Positions 25,725 through 33,596 of a stretch of 64,000 bases of DNA are shown one piece after another. Position 1 is the first letter of the stretch. The number at the start of each line of letters is the position of its first letter. The notes under the pieces are model-generated. The model saw only the letters and a list, made by a program, of their open reading frames with translations, was not told where the DNA came from and ran no database searches. A program made the translations under genes and the position numbers. Where the stretch lies: assembly GCF_038396755.1 (NCBI RefSeq), contig NZ_CP149822.1, positions 3,968,001-4,032,000 on the forward strand. Reading direction: 5' to 3'. The DNA comes from Chitinophaga pollutisoli. Its GTDB lineage: Bacteria; Bacteroidota; Bacteroidia; Chitinophagales; Chitinophagaceae.

Positions 25725-28700
25725 ATGCAATTGACCGATCATGCCCGCCCCTGTTTTTTGAAGGGGCCGCGCTCAACCAAACTCAGACGTATCATGAGAT
25801 TGACAGCATTTCTTATCCTGGCGGCCTGCCTGAACGCGTCGGCCTCCACCTATGCCCAGAATGTTTCCGTCAAACTGCGGAACGCTTCGCTGGAAGAAGT
25901 GTTCAGCGCCGTAAAGCGGCAAACGGGTTACCTGTTTTTTTATGACAGGGAGCTGTTGCGCAATGCAGGCAAGGTAACCATCCAGGCCAGCAACCAACCG
26001 TTGGAATCTTTCCTGCTGGAGGTTTTTAAGAACCAGCCGCTGGATTATTCCGTGAAAGACAAAACGATTTTCATTAAACCGAAAACTCAGACTGTTACCG
26101 CTCCTTCCGCCAAAGAAGCCAGACAGGAAGTTACGGGCACCGTTACCGGAACCGACGGCGCCCCGCTGCCCGGGGTTACCATCCGCATCAAGGGCTCCCA
26201 GATCGGGACTGCCACGGACGTAGACGGTAAGTTCAAACTGAACGCCGAACCGGGTGATGTGCTGGTGATCAGTTACATCGGGTACGAAGCGCAGGAAGTG
26301 ACTGTAGGATCGGGCGCGCTCAGCATCCGCCTCAAACCGAATATCAGCGCGCTCGACGAAGCGGTGGTGATCGGTTACGGCTCCGCCGTGCGCAAGAGCC
26401 TCACCGGCTCCGTTTCTTCCGTGAGAAGCAAAGACCTCTCCACCAGTCCCGTAACCGACCCCCTCGCCGCCATGCAGGGGCGCGTTCCCGGATTGTTCAT
26501 TTCTTCCAACAGCGGCCTGCCCGGCACCACGTTCAACGTAACCCTCCGCGGCCAGAACTCGCTGCTGCAGGCCAACGGTCCGCTCTACGTGATCGACGGG
26601 GTGCCCTACCTGGATGCGCCGATGAACACATCGATCCCGGTAGCTGGTGGTAACCAAAGCCCGCTCGCGGCCATCAATCCCGCTGACATCGAAAGGATCG
26701 ACGTGCTGAAGGACGCGGATGCGACGGCGATTTATGGTTCCCGCGCGGCTAATGGCGTGGTGATGATCACTACGAAAAAAGGCAAATCAGGGAAGCTGAA
26801 AGTTAACGCCAATGTGTATAGCGGCGGCAGCAAAGTGGTGAGCCGTATGCCAATGCTCAATACATCCGAATTCCTCGCCATGCGCAAGGAAGCCTTTGCC
26901 AATGACAATATTACACCGAGCGAGACGAACGCGCCCGATATCGTGGAATGGGACCAAAACGCTGATAACGACTGGCAGAAGCGCCTGATCGGCAATACAG
27001 CTCAGCAAACGGAGGCGCAACTTTCCATTTCCGGCGGCAATGCGCAAACGCGCTATATGGCCAGCGGCACCTGGAGGAAAGAAGGGACCGTGCTGCCAAA
27101 CGATCTCGCATACAACCGAGGTACGGGCCGCTTCAGCCTCGACCACAACAGCAAGAACAACCGATTCGGTTTCCGGGCATCGGCCAGCTACAGCGGGGAA
27201 AAAAACAATTCCCTGTCCAGCGATATGTCGTATGTGTACAACCTGGCGCCGAACTATCCCGAATTCGACGGCAGCGGGAATTACTATTGGTTCGGTAACG
27301 ATCAAAATCCCATCGCTCCCCTGGGGCGTGGTTACGAATCCAAAACAGGCAACCTGCTTACGAACGGCGAAATCCGATATACGATCCTCGACGGTTTAAC
27401 CGCGAAGGTGACAGGCGGTTATACCCGGAATACGATGGAGCAGGAATCGCTTGTCCCCAATAAAACCCTCAACCCTACCACATCAACGGGCAGTTCCGCC
27501 AGCTTTGGTGAAATGAAGGCGCACTCCTGGGTGGTGGAGCCGCAGATCGAATACAAGCGTACGATCGCGAAGGGCGAGCTGTCCGTAATGGCGGGCGCCA
27601 GCTGGCAGGAGAACGTGCGCGACGGTAAACGAACCGACGCCAGCAAGTTCTCGAGCGACGAATTCCTGCATATCCCGGATTCCGCAACCGTTCGCAATAC
27701 CAACCTCACTTATTATATGTACCGCTACAATTCCGTATTCGGCCGCGTTAACTATAACTGGGATGGCAAGTATATTGTGAATGCCAGTTTCCGTCGTGAC
27801 GGTTCCACGCGCTTCGGTCCGGATAGCCGCTGGGGCAACTTCGGCGCCGTAGGTGCAGCCTGGGTATTCTCCGAAGAGAACGGGATGAAACAATTCACCT
27901 GGCTCACCCATGGTAAGCTCCGCGGCAGCTACGGATCTGTGGGCAGCGACAACATCGGTTATTATGATTACCTCGCCAGCTGGGCTTCTTCGAACAGCGC
28001 GTATGTGTACGACGGCAGCAACGGACTCGTTCCCGCGCGTATCGCCAACTCGCTGTACCGCTGGGAAGAAACCAGGAAATCTGAACTGGGGCTGGAGCTG
28101 GGTTTCCTCCAAAACCGCATCCTCTTCAACGCCGGCTATTACCATAGCCTGACCGATAACCAACTGATCGACCTGGCGCTTACGCCCCAGGTAGGTTTCT
28201 CCGATCTGCGCGACAACTTCGACGCCGTTGTGCAGAACTCCGGTTGGGAATTTGACGTGACGACTGTGAATATGCAGCGCGATCACTTCAACTGGAGCAC
28301 TTCCTTTAACATCACCATTCCGAAGAACAAGCTGAAGAAGTTCGACAATATTGAAAGCTCCGTATATCGCGACACGTACGTAGTCGGCGAACCGCTGACC
28401 ATCGAGAAAGGATACCAGTTCCTGTATGTAGGCGCCCACGACGGCGTTCCCGTATTCTGGACGAAAGACGGTTCCGGCGGGCGGCCCACGCAATACACCG
28501 ATTACGTGATCCTCGGCAACAACATGGCAGAAATGTACGGCGGCCTGCAAAACTCGCTGCGGTACAAAAAACTCGAACTGGACTTTTTATTCCAGTTCGT
28601 AAAGCAGGAAGGGAAGGAATATAACTACGGTCCGCAGGCCAATGCTTACGGTACCCGCTTCAACCAGGGCCGCGAAGCGCTGGACAGGTGGCAGAAACCC

Positions 28701-28997
28701 GGCGATGTTACGGATATCCCCAAAGCGACTACCAATCCTGCCAATACGTTGTTTGACGTATACCGGGCTTCGACTGCAGTTTGGGGTGACGCCAGCTTCA
28801 TCCGCCTGAAGAACGTATCGCTGCGTTACGACCTTTCGGAATATGCGCGGAGAATAAAACTGAGCCGCCTGGCCGTATATGCCAATGCGCAGAACCTGCT
28901 GACGTTTACAAACTATAAAGGCATGGACCCAGAAACACAGGGTATCCGCCTACCGCCAGTGAAGACGATCACCGCCGGTATTCAGCTGAGTTTATAA
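25725..28997 (+). CDS. SusC/RagA family TonB-dependent receptor with STN domain
   Basis: 1090 residues. Signal peptide (LTAFLILAACLNASASTYAQ, ends near residue 45), then an STN domain (VSVKLRNASLEEVFSAVKRQ, SFLLEVFKNQPLDYSV) at about 46-120 that contacts the FecR regulator, a carboxypeptidase-like domain (VTGTVTGTDGAPLPGVTIRI), the SusC plug (VIGYGSAVRKSLTGSVSSV, LRGQNSLLQANGPLYVIDGV, IERIDVLKDADATAIYGSRA) and a long barrel ending GIQLSL. It imports oligomers across the outer membrane with the SusD-like lipoprotein. The STN domain plus adjacent FecR indicates trans-envelope induction by its own ligand. The ligand is not evident; the partner genes suggest peptides or glycopeptides as much as glycans. 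Confidence 0.95.
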   Translation: MQLTDHARPCFLKGPRSTKLRRIMRLTAFLILAACLNASASTYAQNVSVKLRNASLEEVFSAVKRQTGYLFFYDRELLRNAGKVTIQASNQPLESFLLEVFKNQPLDYSVKDKTIFIKPKTQTVTAPSAKEARQEVTGTVTGTDGAPLPGVTIRIKGSQIGTATDVDGKFKLNAEPGDVLVISYIGYEAQEVTVGSGALSIRLKPNISALDEAVVIGYGSAVRKSLTGSVSSVRSKDLSTSPVTDPLAAMQGRVPGLFISSNSGLPGTTFNVTLRGQNSLLQANGPLYVIDGVPYLDAPMNTSIPVAGGNQSPLAAINPADIERIDVLKDADATAIYGSRAANGVVMITTKKGKSGKLKVNANVYSGGSKVVSRMPMLNTSEFLAMRKEAFANDNITPSETNAPDIVEWDQNADNDWQKRLIGNTAQQTEAQLSISGGNAQTRYMASGTWRKEGTVLPNDLAYNRGTGRFSLDHNSKNNRFGFRASASYSGEKNNSLSSDMSYVYNLAPNYPEFDGSGNYYWFGNDQNPIAPLGRGYESKTGNLLTNGEIRYTILDGLTAKVTGGYTRNTMEQESLVPNKTLNPTTSTGSSASFGEMKAHSWVVEPQIEYKRTIAKGELSVMAGASWQENVRDGKRTDASKFSSDEFLHIPDSATVRNTNLTYYMYRYNSVFGRVNYNWDGKYIVNASFRRDGSTRFGPDSRWGNFGAVGAAWVFSEENGMKQFTWLTHGKLRGSYGSVGSDNIGYYDYLASWASSNSAYVYDGSNGLVPARIANSLYRWEETRKSELGLELGFLQNRILFNAGYYHSLTDNQLIDLALTPQVGFSDLRDNFDAVVQNSGWEFDVTTVNMQRDHFNWSTSFNITIPKNKLKKFDNIESSVYRDTYVVGEPLTIEKGYQFLYVGAHDGVPVFWTKDGSGGRPTQYTDYVILGNNMAEMYGGLQNSLRYKKLELDFLFQFVKQEGKEYNYGPQANAYGTRFNQGREALDRWQKPGDVTDIPKATTNPANTLFDVYRASTAVWGDASFIRLKNVSLRYDLSEYARRIKLSRLAVYANAQNLLTFTNYKGMDPETQGIRLPPVKTITAGIQLSL

Positions 28998-29016
28998 CCA
29001 TTTCAAAAGCTACAAG

Positions 29017-30396
29017 ATGAAACGATTTTCGCTTCTTATCATATTCGCCGCGACATTCACCATGTCGTGCAACAAATTCCTGGATACGCCAACACCCAAA
29101 ACGGAAGTGGTGGACGAGCTGGTATTCAATAACGACAAGAATGCAACCGCGGCCGTAACCGGGTTGTATATCTCCATGAACAGCCTCAACTATCAGTGGG
29201 CGAACGTCATGATGAATTTCGTGGCAGGGATTCATGCCGACGAAGTGTATTACGTGAGCCCCTACGAGGATTACGACGTATTCCGCCAGGCCCGGCTTTT
29301 GCCAAACAGCACTTATGTTGAGCGTTTCTGGAATTCCATTTACGGATATATCTACACTACCAACGCATGTGTGGAGGGACTGACCACGTCTACCGGGGTA
29401 ACGCCAGCACTGAAAGATCAGCTGTTGGGAGAAGCGTATTTCATGCGTGCATTTTTCTACTTCTACCTGGTGAATATGTATGGAGATGTACCCCTGGTGC
29501 TTACAACGGATTATCGCGTTTCGCAAAAACTGGGGCGTGAGAAAACGGAAGTGGTCTACAATCAGGTGATACAGGATCTGAAAACAGCCAAGCAGTTGCT
29601 GGGTGATAATTATCTCAACGGAAACCGGGTGCGCCCCAATAAAACAGCCGCCTCCGCATTGCTGGCCAGGGTGTATCTCTACCGTCACGAATGGGCGCTG
29701 GCCGAAACGGAAGCCAACAATGTGATTACGAACGGGAATTACGAGCTGATCAAAAATCTCAACAGCGTGTTCCTCGCCAACAGCCGCGAAGCCATCTTCC
29801 AGCTGCAATCCGTAAACGTAGCAGGTGGCCGCAATACCTGGGAGGCCAATGTGGGTGTTCCTGCCGGTGCTACCGGCGGTCCGCTCTTTCGACTGGATAC
29901 TATAAACCTGATCCCGAAATTCGAGGCGGGTGATGACCGTCTTACCAATTGGACAGGCACCCGCCTAGTAGGATCCGCGACGATATTTTGGGCCGCCAAA
30001 TACAAAGTCCGCAATGCTACCCCGGCGCAGGAACATACCATGCTCCTGCGCGTAGGCGAACAATTCCTCATCCGTGCGGAAGCGCGCATCCGGCAGAACA
30101 AACTCACGGATGGCCGCAGCGACCTCGACTCCATCCGGCTTCGCGCCAACCTGCCCGTTCTTTCAACAGCCCTGAACCAGGACCAACTGTTGCTGGCGGT
30201 AGAGCAGGAACGCAAGTTTGAACTGTTCGCTGAATGGGGCCACCGTTGGTTCGACCTCAAGCGTACCCATCGCTCCACCGCCGTATTGGGCCCCATCAAA
30301 GGCGCCAACTGGCAGGCGACCGATACGCTGTACCCGATCCCTTCCTATGCGAGAAGTACCAACATCAACCTGTCACAGAATGAAGGCTATAAATAA
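29017..30396 (+). CDS. RagB/SusD family nutrient-uptake lipoprotein
   Basis: 459 residues with a lipoprotein signal (MKRFSLLIIFAATFTMSC). Typical SusD features: FLDTPTPKTEV after the cysteine, helical TPR-like repeats (GEAYFMRAFFYFYLVNMYGDVPLVLTTDY, TAASALLARVYLYRHEWALAE) and the C-terminal half with ERKFELFAEWGHRWFDLKRT and YPIPSYARSTN. It caps the SusC channel and binds the ligand outside. The start is 20 bp after susC and the end overlaps the thioredoxin gene by 17 bp, so the three genes are one operon. Confidence 0.95.
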   Translation: MKRFSLLIIFAATFTMSCNKFLDTPTPKTEVVDELVFNNDKNATAAVTGLYISMNSLNYQWANVMMNFVAGIHADEVYYVSPYEDYDVFRQARLLPNSTYVERFWNSIYGYIYTTNACVEGLTTSTGVTPALKDQLLGEAYFMRAFFYFYLVNMYGDVPLVLTTDYRVSQKLGREKTEVVYNQVIQDLKTAKQLLGDNYLNGNRVRPNKTAASALLARVYLYRHEWALAETEANNVITNGNYELIKNLNSVFLANSREAIFQLQSVNVAGGRNTWEANVGVPAGATGGPLFRLDTINLIPKFEAGDDRLTNWTGTRLVGSATIFWAAKYKVRNATPAQEHTMLLRVGEQFLIRAEARIRQNKLTDGRSDLDSIRLRANLPVLSTALNQDQLLLAVEQERKFELFAEWGHRWFDLKRTHRSTAVLGPIKGANWQATDTLYPIPSYARSTNINLSQNEGYK

Positions 30397-32185
30397 TCTT
30401 TCGGTTGTAATCCTCCTCCTCATAATTACCGGTTTCACCGCGCGCTCGCAGGAGCGTGTGGTGATTTCGCCGGTAAAGCCTGAGGCGGGGCAAACGGTGA
30501 CCGTTACGCTGGACCCCTCCGTTCCCGGAGGCCCGATCCCCGCCAACGCTTCCGCCGTTACCCTGAAGTTCGTCACCTCCAACTTCTACGACCTGCCCAT
30601 CCAATTGCCGATGCAGCGGGAAGGAGGGAAGTGGGTCACCCGTTTCGAGCTGGCGCCTTACGCGGCGTTCGCAACTTTTTCGCTCGTGAGCGGGAATGTA
30701 ACGGAACGGCCGGCTGCCGGCAAGCTGTTCGAGGTGATGGTTTTTAAGAACGGGAAACCCGTGCGCGGCGCACTGTTCTTCCGCGGCGGCAGCCTCGCCG
30801 CTCAGATGGGGAAAGCGCCTGGCATGAGGGCCGCACAGGCGGCGCTGTACGAACAGGAGCTGGCGGCATTCCCGGATCATTACGAATCCCAATTGTCGTT
30901 GCTGTTGTATAAGGAATCCCTGGCGAAAACGGATGCAGAGAAGAAGGCTTTCCGGCAGCAGGCTTACGATGTGATTGCGGCGAAGTGGATGTCGGCCCCT
31001 TCCGACCGGGGGAATATCAACAAGGTGACGATGGGGTACCTCATGATAGGGGAGCCCTCCCGCCTGGATTCGATCCGGAAGGTAGTGATGGACAAGTATC
31101 CGGAATCCGGACTGGGGCGTGATCTCCGGGCGGATTTCATCGGCCGGGAAAAAGATACGGCTTTGCGCATCCGGCAGCTGGAAGCGGCGTTGCAGGCCGA
31201 AACCGCGGCCAATACCGCAGACTTCTCATCTTACCACGACCAGCTGTTCGAGCTGTACGCCGTGAGAAAAGATGCGGAGAAAACGGCATACCACGCAGGG
31301 AAGGTGCAGCACGATACCACGAGCCCTTATCTGCCGCGCTTCTACAAAAGCATGGCGCAGACGCTGATCGATAACAATGTGGCTTTGCCGCTTGCCCGTA
31401 AATATACGGCAATGGCATTGGCCCGCGCCGATAAATGGCCCGCCGGGCTTATCCGGTATTTCCCGGAAACGGGGCATATCATTCCCAAAGTAGATGACAG
31501 CACCCGCCGGGCCGTGAACGCCCAGGCGCGGGGGAACCTGCTTTCCATGACCGGGCTGATCGATATGCTGGAAGGGAAAGACCAGGAAGCAGCAGCGCAG
31601 ATGCAACAGGCGCTTGCGGCATCCCATGATCACGAAACCCTCGAAAACGTAAGCCGCTTCTACCGCGAAACCGGCCGGGATAAAGAACTGGCCGCGGTGA
31701 ACGCGCTTCGCCTGGAAGAGCTGAAAGCATCTATCGCTAAACAGATGATCGACCGCCCCGCGCCGGACCTGAGTGCTTTCACCGACCTGAAAGGGAAACC
31801 GGTGGATGTCAAAAAGCTGCGCGGAAAAGTTGTGTTCATCGATTTCTGGGCCACCTGGTGCGTTCCCTGCATGCAGGAAATGCCCTATATCCAGCAACTG
31901 TACGACGAGTTCAAAAGCAATCCCGACGTGGTGTTCATGATCGTCAACAGCGGTGCGAAAAACACCCTGCAGGACGCGCAGAACTGGAAAGGGAACAAAA
32001 CGTATTCCTTCCCCGTGTATTACAATACCGACGCCAATGTGGGCGAAAAATTCGGTTTCAACATCATTCCCGCCACTTATGTCATCGACAAAAAGGGCCG
32101 GGTACGATTTGCTAATATAGGATTCGAAGGACCGGAGGTGGAATCCCGCCTTCGCGTTCAACTACAGATGGCATTAACACCTTGA
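30380..32185 (+). CDS. TlpA-like thioredoxin-domain protein, exported
   Basis: 601 residues from ATG 30380, which overlaps the susD end by 17 bp and starts a signal peptide (NLSVVILLLIITGFTARSQ). The frame opens earlier, at 30218, but inside susD. An N-terminal beta domain (VVISPVKPEAGQTVTVTLD) and a helical TPR-like middle precede a C-terminal redoxin domain with VVFIDFWATWCVPCMQEMPYI, active cysteines Cys494 and Cys497, and the cis-proline region IIPATYVID. Such proteins reduce periplasmic disulfides. Their frequent place behind SusCD/FecR sets in Chitinophagaceae suggests a role in processing the imported ligand or maintaining the receptor; that is inference. Confidence 0.9.
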   Translation: MKAINNLSVVILLLIITGFTARSQERVVISPVKPEAGQTVTVTLDPSVPGGPIPANASAVTLKFVTSNFYDLPIQLPMQREGGKWVTRFELAPYAAFATFSLVSGNVTERPAAGKLFEVMVFKNGKPVRGALFFRGGSLAAQMGKAPGMRAAQAALYEQELAAFPDHYESQLSLLLYKESLAKTDAEKKAFRQQAYDVIAAKWMSAPSDRGNINKVTMGYLMIGEPSRLDSIRKVVMDKYPESGLGRDLRADFIGREKDTALRIRQLEAALQAETAANTADFSSYHDQLFELYAVRKDAEKTAYHAGKVQHDTTSPYLPRFYKSMAQTLIDNNVALPLARKYTAMALARADKWPAGLIRYFPETGHIIPKVDDSTRRAVNAQARGNLLSMTGLIDMLEGKDQEAAAQMQQALAASHDHETLENVSRFYRETGRDKELAAVNALRLEELKASIAKQMIDRPAPDLSAFTDLKGKPVDVKKLRGKVVFIDFWATWCVPCMQEMPYIQQLYDEFKSNPDVVFMIVNSGAKNTLQDAQNWKGNKTYSFPVYYNTDANVGEKFGFNIIPATYVIDKKGRVRFANIGFEGPEVESRLRVQLQMALTP

Positions 32186-32214
32186 TACGGAAATCATGCT
32201 AATGAAATGAACTA

Positions 32215-32242
32215 CCCCGGCTCCTTTGGGCCGGGGTTTTTT
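32215..32242 (+). terminator. Intrinsic terminator after SusC/SusD/thioredoxin operon
   Basis: Stem CCCCGG / CCGGGG around a CTCCTTTGGG loop, followed by six T, 30 bp after the thioredoxin gene. Confidence 0.78.
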
Positions 32243-32256
32243 GTATCTTTCCCGTT

Positions 32257-32880
32257 ATGCGCTACATATGGTATTTCTGTTATCTCGCCTGGTACTGGGG
32301 CATCGAAATGGCCTGGTTCGTGATCCGCCGCGAAATCGCCGGGGAGCGGAAATACGGAATTCGCACCATTGGCACCCATTACCTAGGGGACGCCATTTCT
32401 ACAGACGCCAAAGCTATGGCCACGCAATACGAACCCGTGAATTATTACTCGGCGGAATGGCTCATGGATCATGTTACGGAAGCGGAAAAACAAACGGCTT
32501 TTCTGGATGTGGGCAGCGGCAAAGGCAGGATGCTCGCCATTGCGGAGGCTTACGGGTTCAGGGAAATTGTGGGGGTGGAATTATCCCCCGAACTATGCGC
32601 CTCCGTAAAACCGGGTAAATACGAAGTGCTTTGCGCCGATGCGCGGAAGATGTCCATCCCCGACCAAACGGGCGTCATCTTCCTGTTCAATCCTTTCAAC
32701 GAACCTGCTATGCAGGATTTTGTGGAAAGGGTGAAAGAAAGCAGGGCGCGCCGCCCGAGAAGCATTAAAGTGCTGTATGCGAACCCGCAGCATAAAGATG
32801 TTTGGCTGAAAGCCGGCTGGAAAGAAACGGATAGTTTCGAGAAGCTGCGATACCTGCGGGGCTCGGTGCTGGAAAATTAG
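32257..32880 (+). CDS. Class I SAM-dependent methyltransferase
   Basis: 207 residues. A short hydrophobic N-terminus (YIWYFCYLAWYWGIEMAWFVI) is followed by the Rossmann methyltransferase core: motif I FLDVGSGKGRMLAIAEAYG binding SAM, the acidic motif II in GVELSPELC, and DARKMSIPDQTGVIFLFNPFNEPAM. The NPFN motif resembles NPPF/NPPY-type or class I small-molecule methyltransferases. The substrate is unknown. The hydrophobic start could be a membrane-associating helix. Confidence 0.85.
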   Translation: MRYIWYFCYLAWYWGIEMAWFVIRREIAGERKYGIRTIGTHYLGDAISTDAKAMATQYEPVNYYSAEWLMDHVTEAEKQTAFLDVGSGKGRMLAIAEAYGFREIVGVELSPELCASVKPGKYEVLCADARKMSIPDQTGVIFLFNPFNEPAMQDFVERVKESRARRPRSIKVLYANPQHKDVWLKAGWKETDSFEKLRYLRGSVLEN

Positions 32881-32886
32881 GAGCGG

Positions 32887-33183
32887 TCAGCGGTATTGCG
32901 GATCAAGCTGCGCGCGGTATGCCGGGTGGCGCCGGATGAAACCTGCTATAAAAGGGCAATACACCATCACCAGCTTTTTTTGGGACGCGGCCAGCCGGAA
33001 AGCTTCCTTCGCCAATGCGGTGGCCACGCCCTTGCCTTCCATCGCCGCCGGAACGGTGGTATGCATGAAAGCAATGTCTTTTTTATAATAACGATAGGTG
33101 AGCGTCGCCACTTCTCCATCGAGCCATACTTCCAGCTGCAGGTTGGCTTCGTTGTTGATGACGGTATGTTGCGCAGGTTCCAT
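32887..33183 (-). CDS. Small GNAT-type N-acetyltransferase (YjdJ-like), copy 2
   Basis: 98 residues, a minimal one-domain acetyltransferase: LDGEVATLTYRYYKKDIAFMHT, VPAAMEGKGVATALAKEAFRLA holding the acetyl-CoA loop, and VYCPFIAGFIRRHPAYRA. It matches the GCN5-related family of very short bacterial proteins (YjdJ/Gtn type) of unknown acceptor. It begins 4 bp after the stop of its paralogue (33188-33496) on the same strand, with the same layout and about one third identity by eye, so the pair is a tandem duplication. Confidence 0.88.
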   Translation of the reverse strand: MEPAQHTVINNEANLQLEVWLDGEVATLTYRYYKKDIAFMHTTVPAAMEGKGVATALAKEAFRLAASQKKLVMVYCPFIAGFIRRHPAYRAQLDPQYR

Positions 33184-33187
33184 GTTT

Positions 33188-33496
33188 TTAAAGATGGGTG
33201 ACGGAAGGGTCTACGATGCGCTTCCATTCGGGATGGCGTTTCAGGTAGGCGGCCACCAAAGGGCACAGGGGTACGAGGGTGTAGTGATTTTCTTCCAGGT
33301 AAGCCAGCGTTTTTTCGATCAGCGCCGTGGCCACGCCTTTGCCTTCCAGTTCGGCAGGCGCCTCGGTATGGATGAGCCATATCTTGCTGCCGCTTTCTTT
33401 GTACACGATGATGGCCGTATGCCCTTCCACCGTTAGCTCAAACTGGTGGTCCGTTTCATTCTTCACCAAAGGAAGACCGATATATTCTTCTTTCAT
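33188..33496 (-). CDS. Small GNAT-type N-acetyltransferase (YjdJ-like), copy 1
   Basis: 102 residues, first gene of a two-gene minus-strand unit. Key blocks: LTVEGHTAIIVYKESGSKIWLIHTEAP, AELEGKGVATALIEKTLAYLEE, LVPLCPLVAAYLKRHPEWK. Each block has its counterpart in copy 2. The shared EGKGVATALIEK-type acetyl-CoA site is intact. Divergent from the DUF2339 gene, with 100 bp between starts. Physiological acceptor unknown. Confidence 0.88.
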   Translation of the reverse strand: MKEEYIGLPLVKNETDHQFELTVEGHTAIIVYKESGSKIWLIHTEAPAELEGKGVATALIEKTLAYLEENHYTLVPLCPLVAAYLKRHPEWKRIVDPSVTHL

Positions 33497-33596
33497 GCCG
33501 TTAATTTACTGATTATAACAACACGGCCCGCAATGGCGGTGAATGGCAAGGGATATCGACAAATGTTTATATTTACCGGAATAATCCCAAAGTCCT

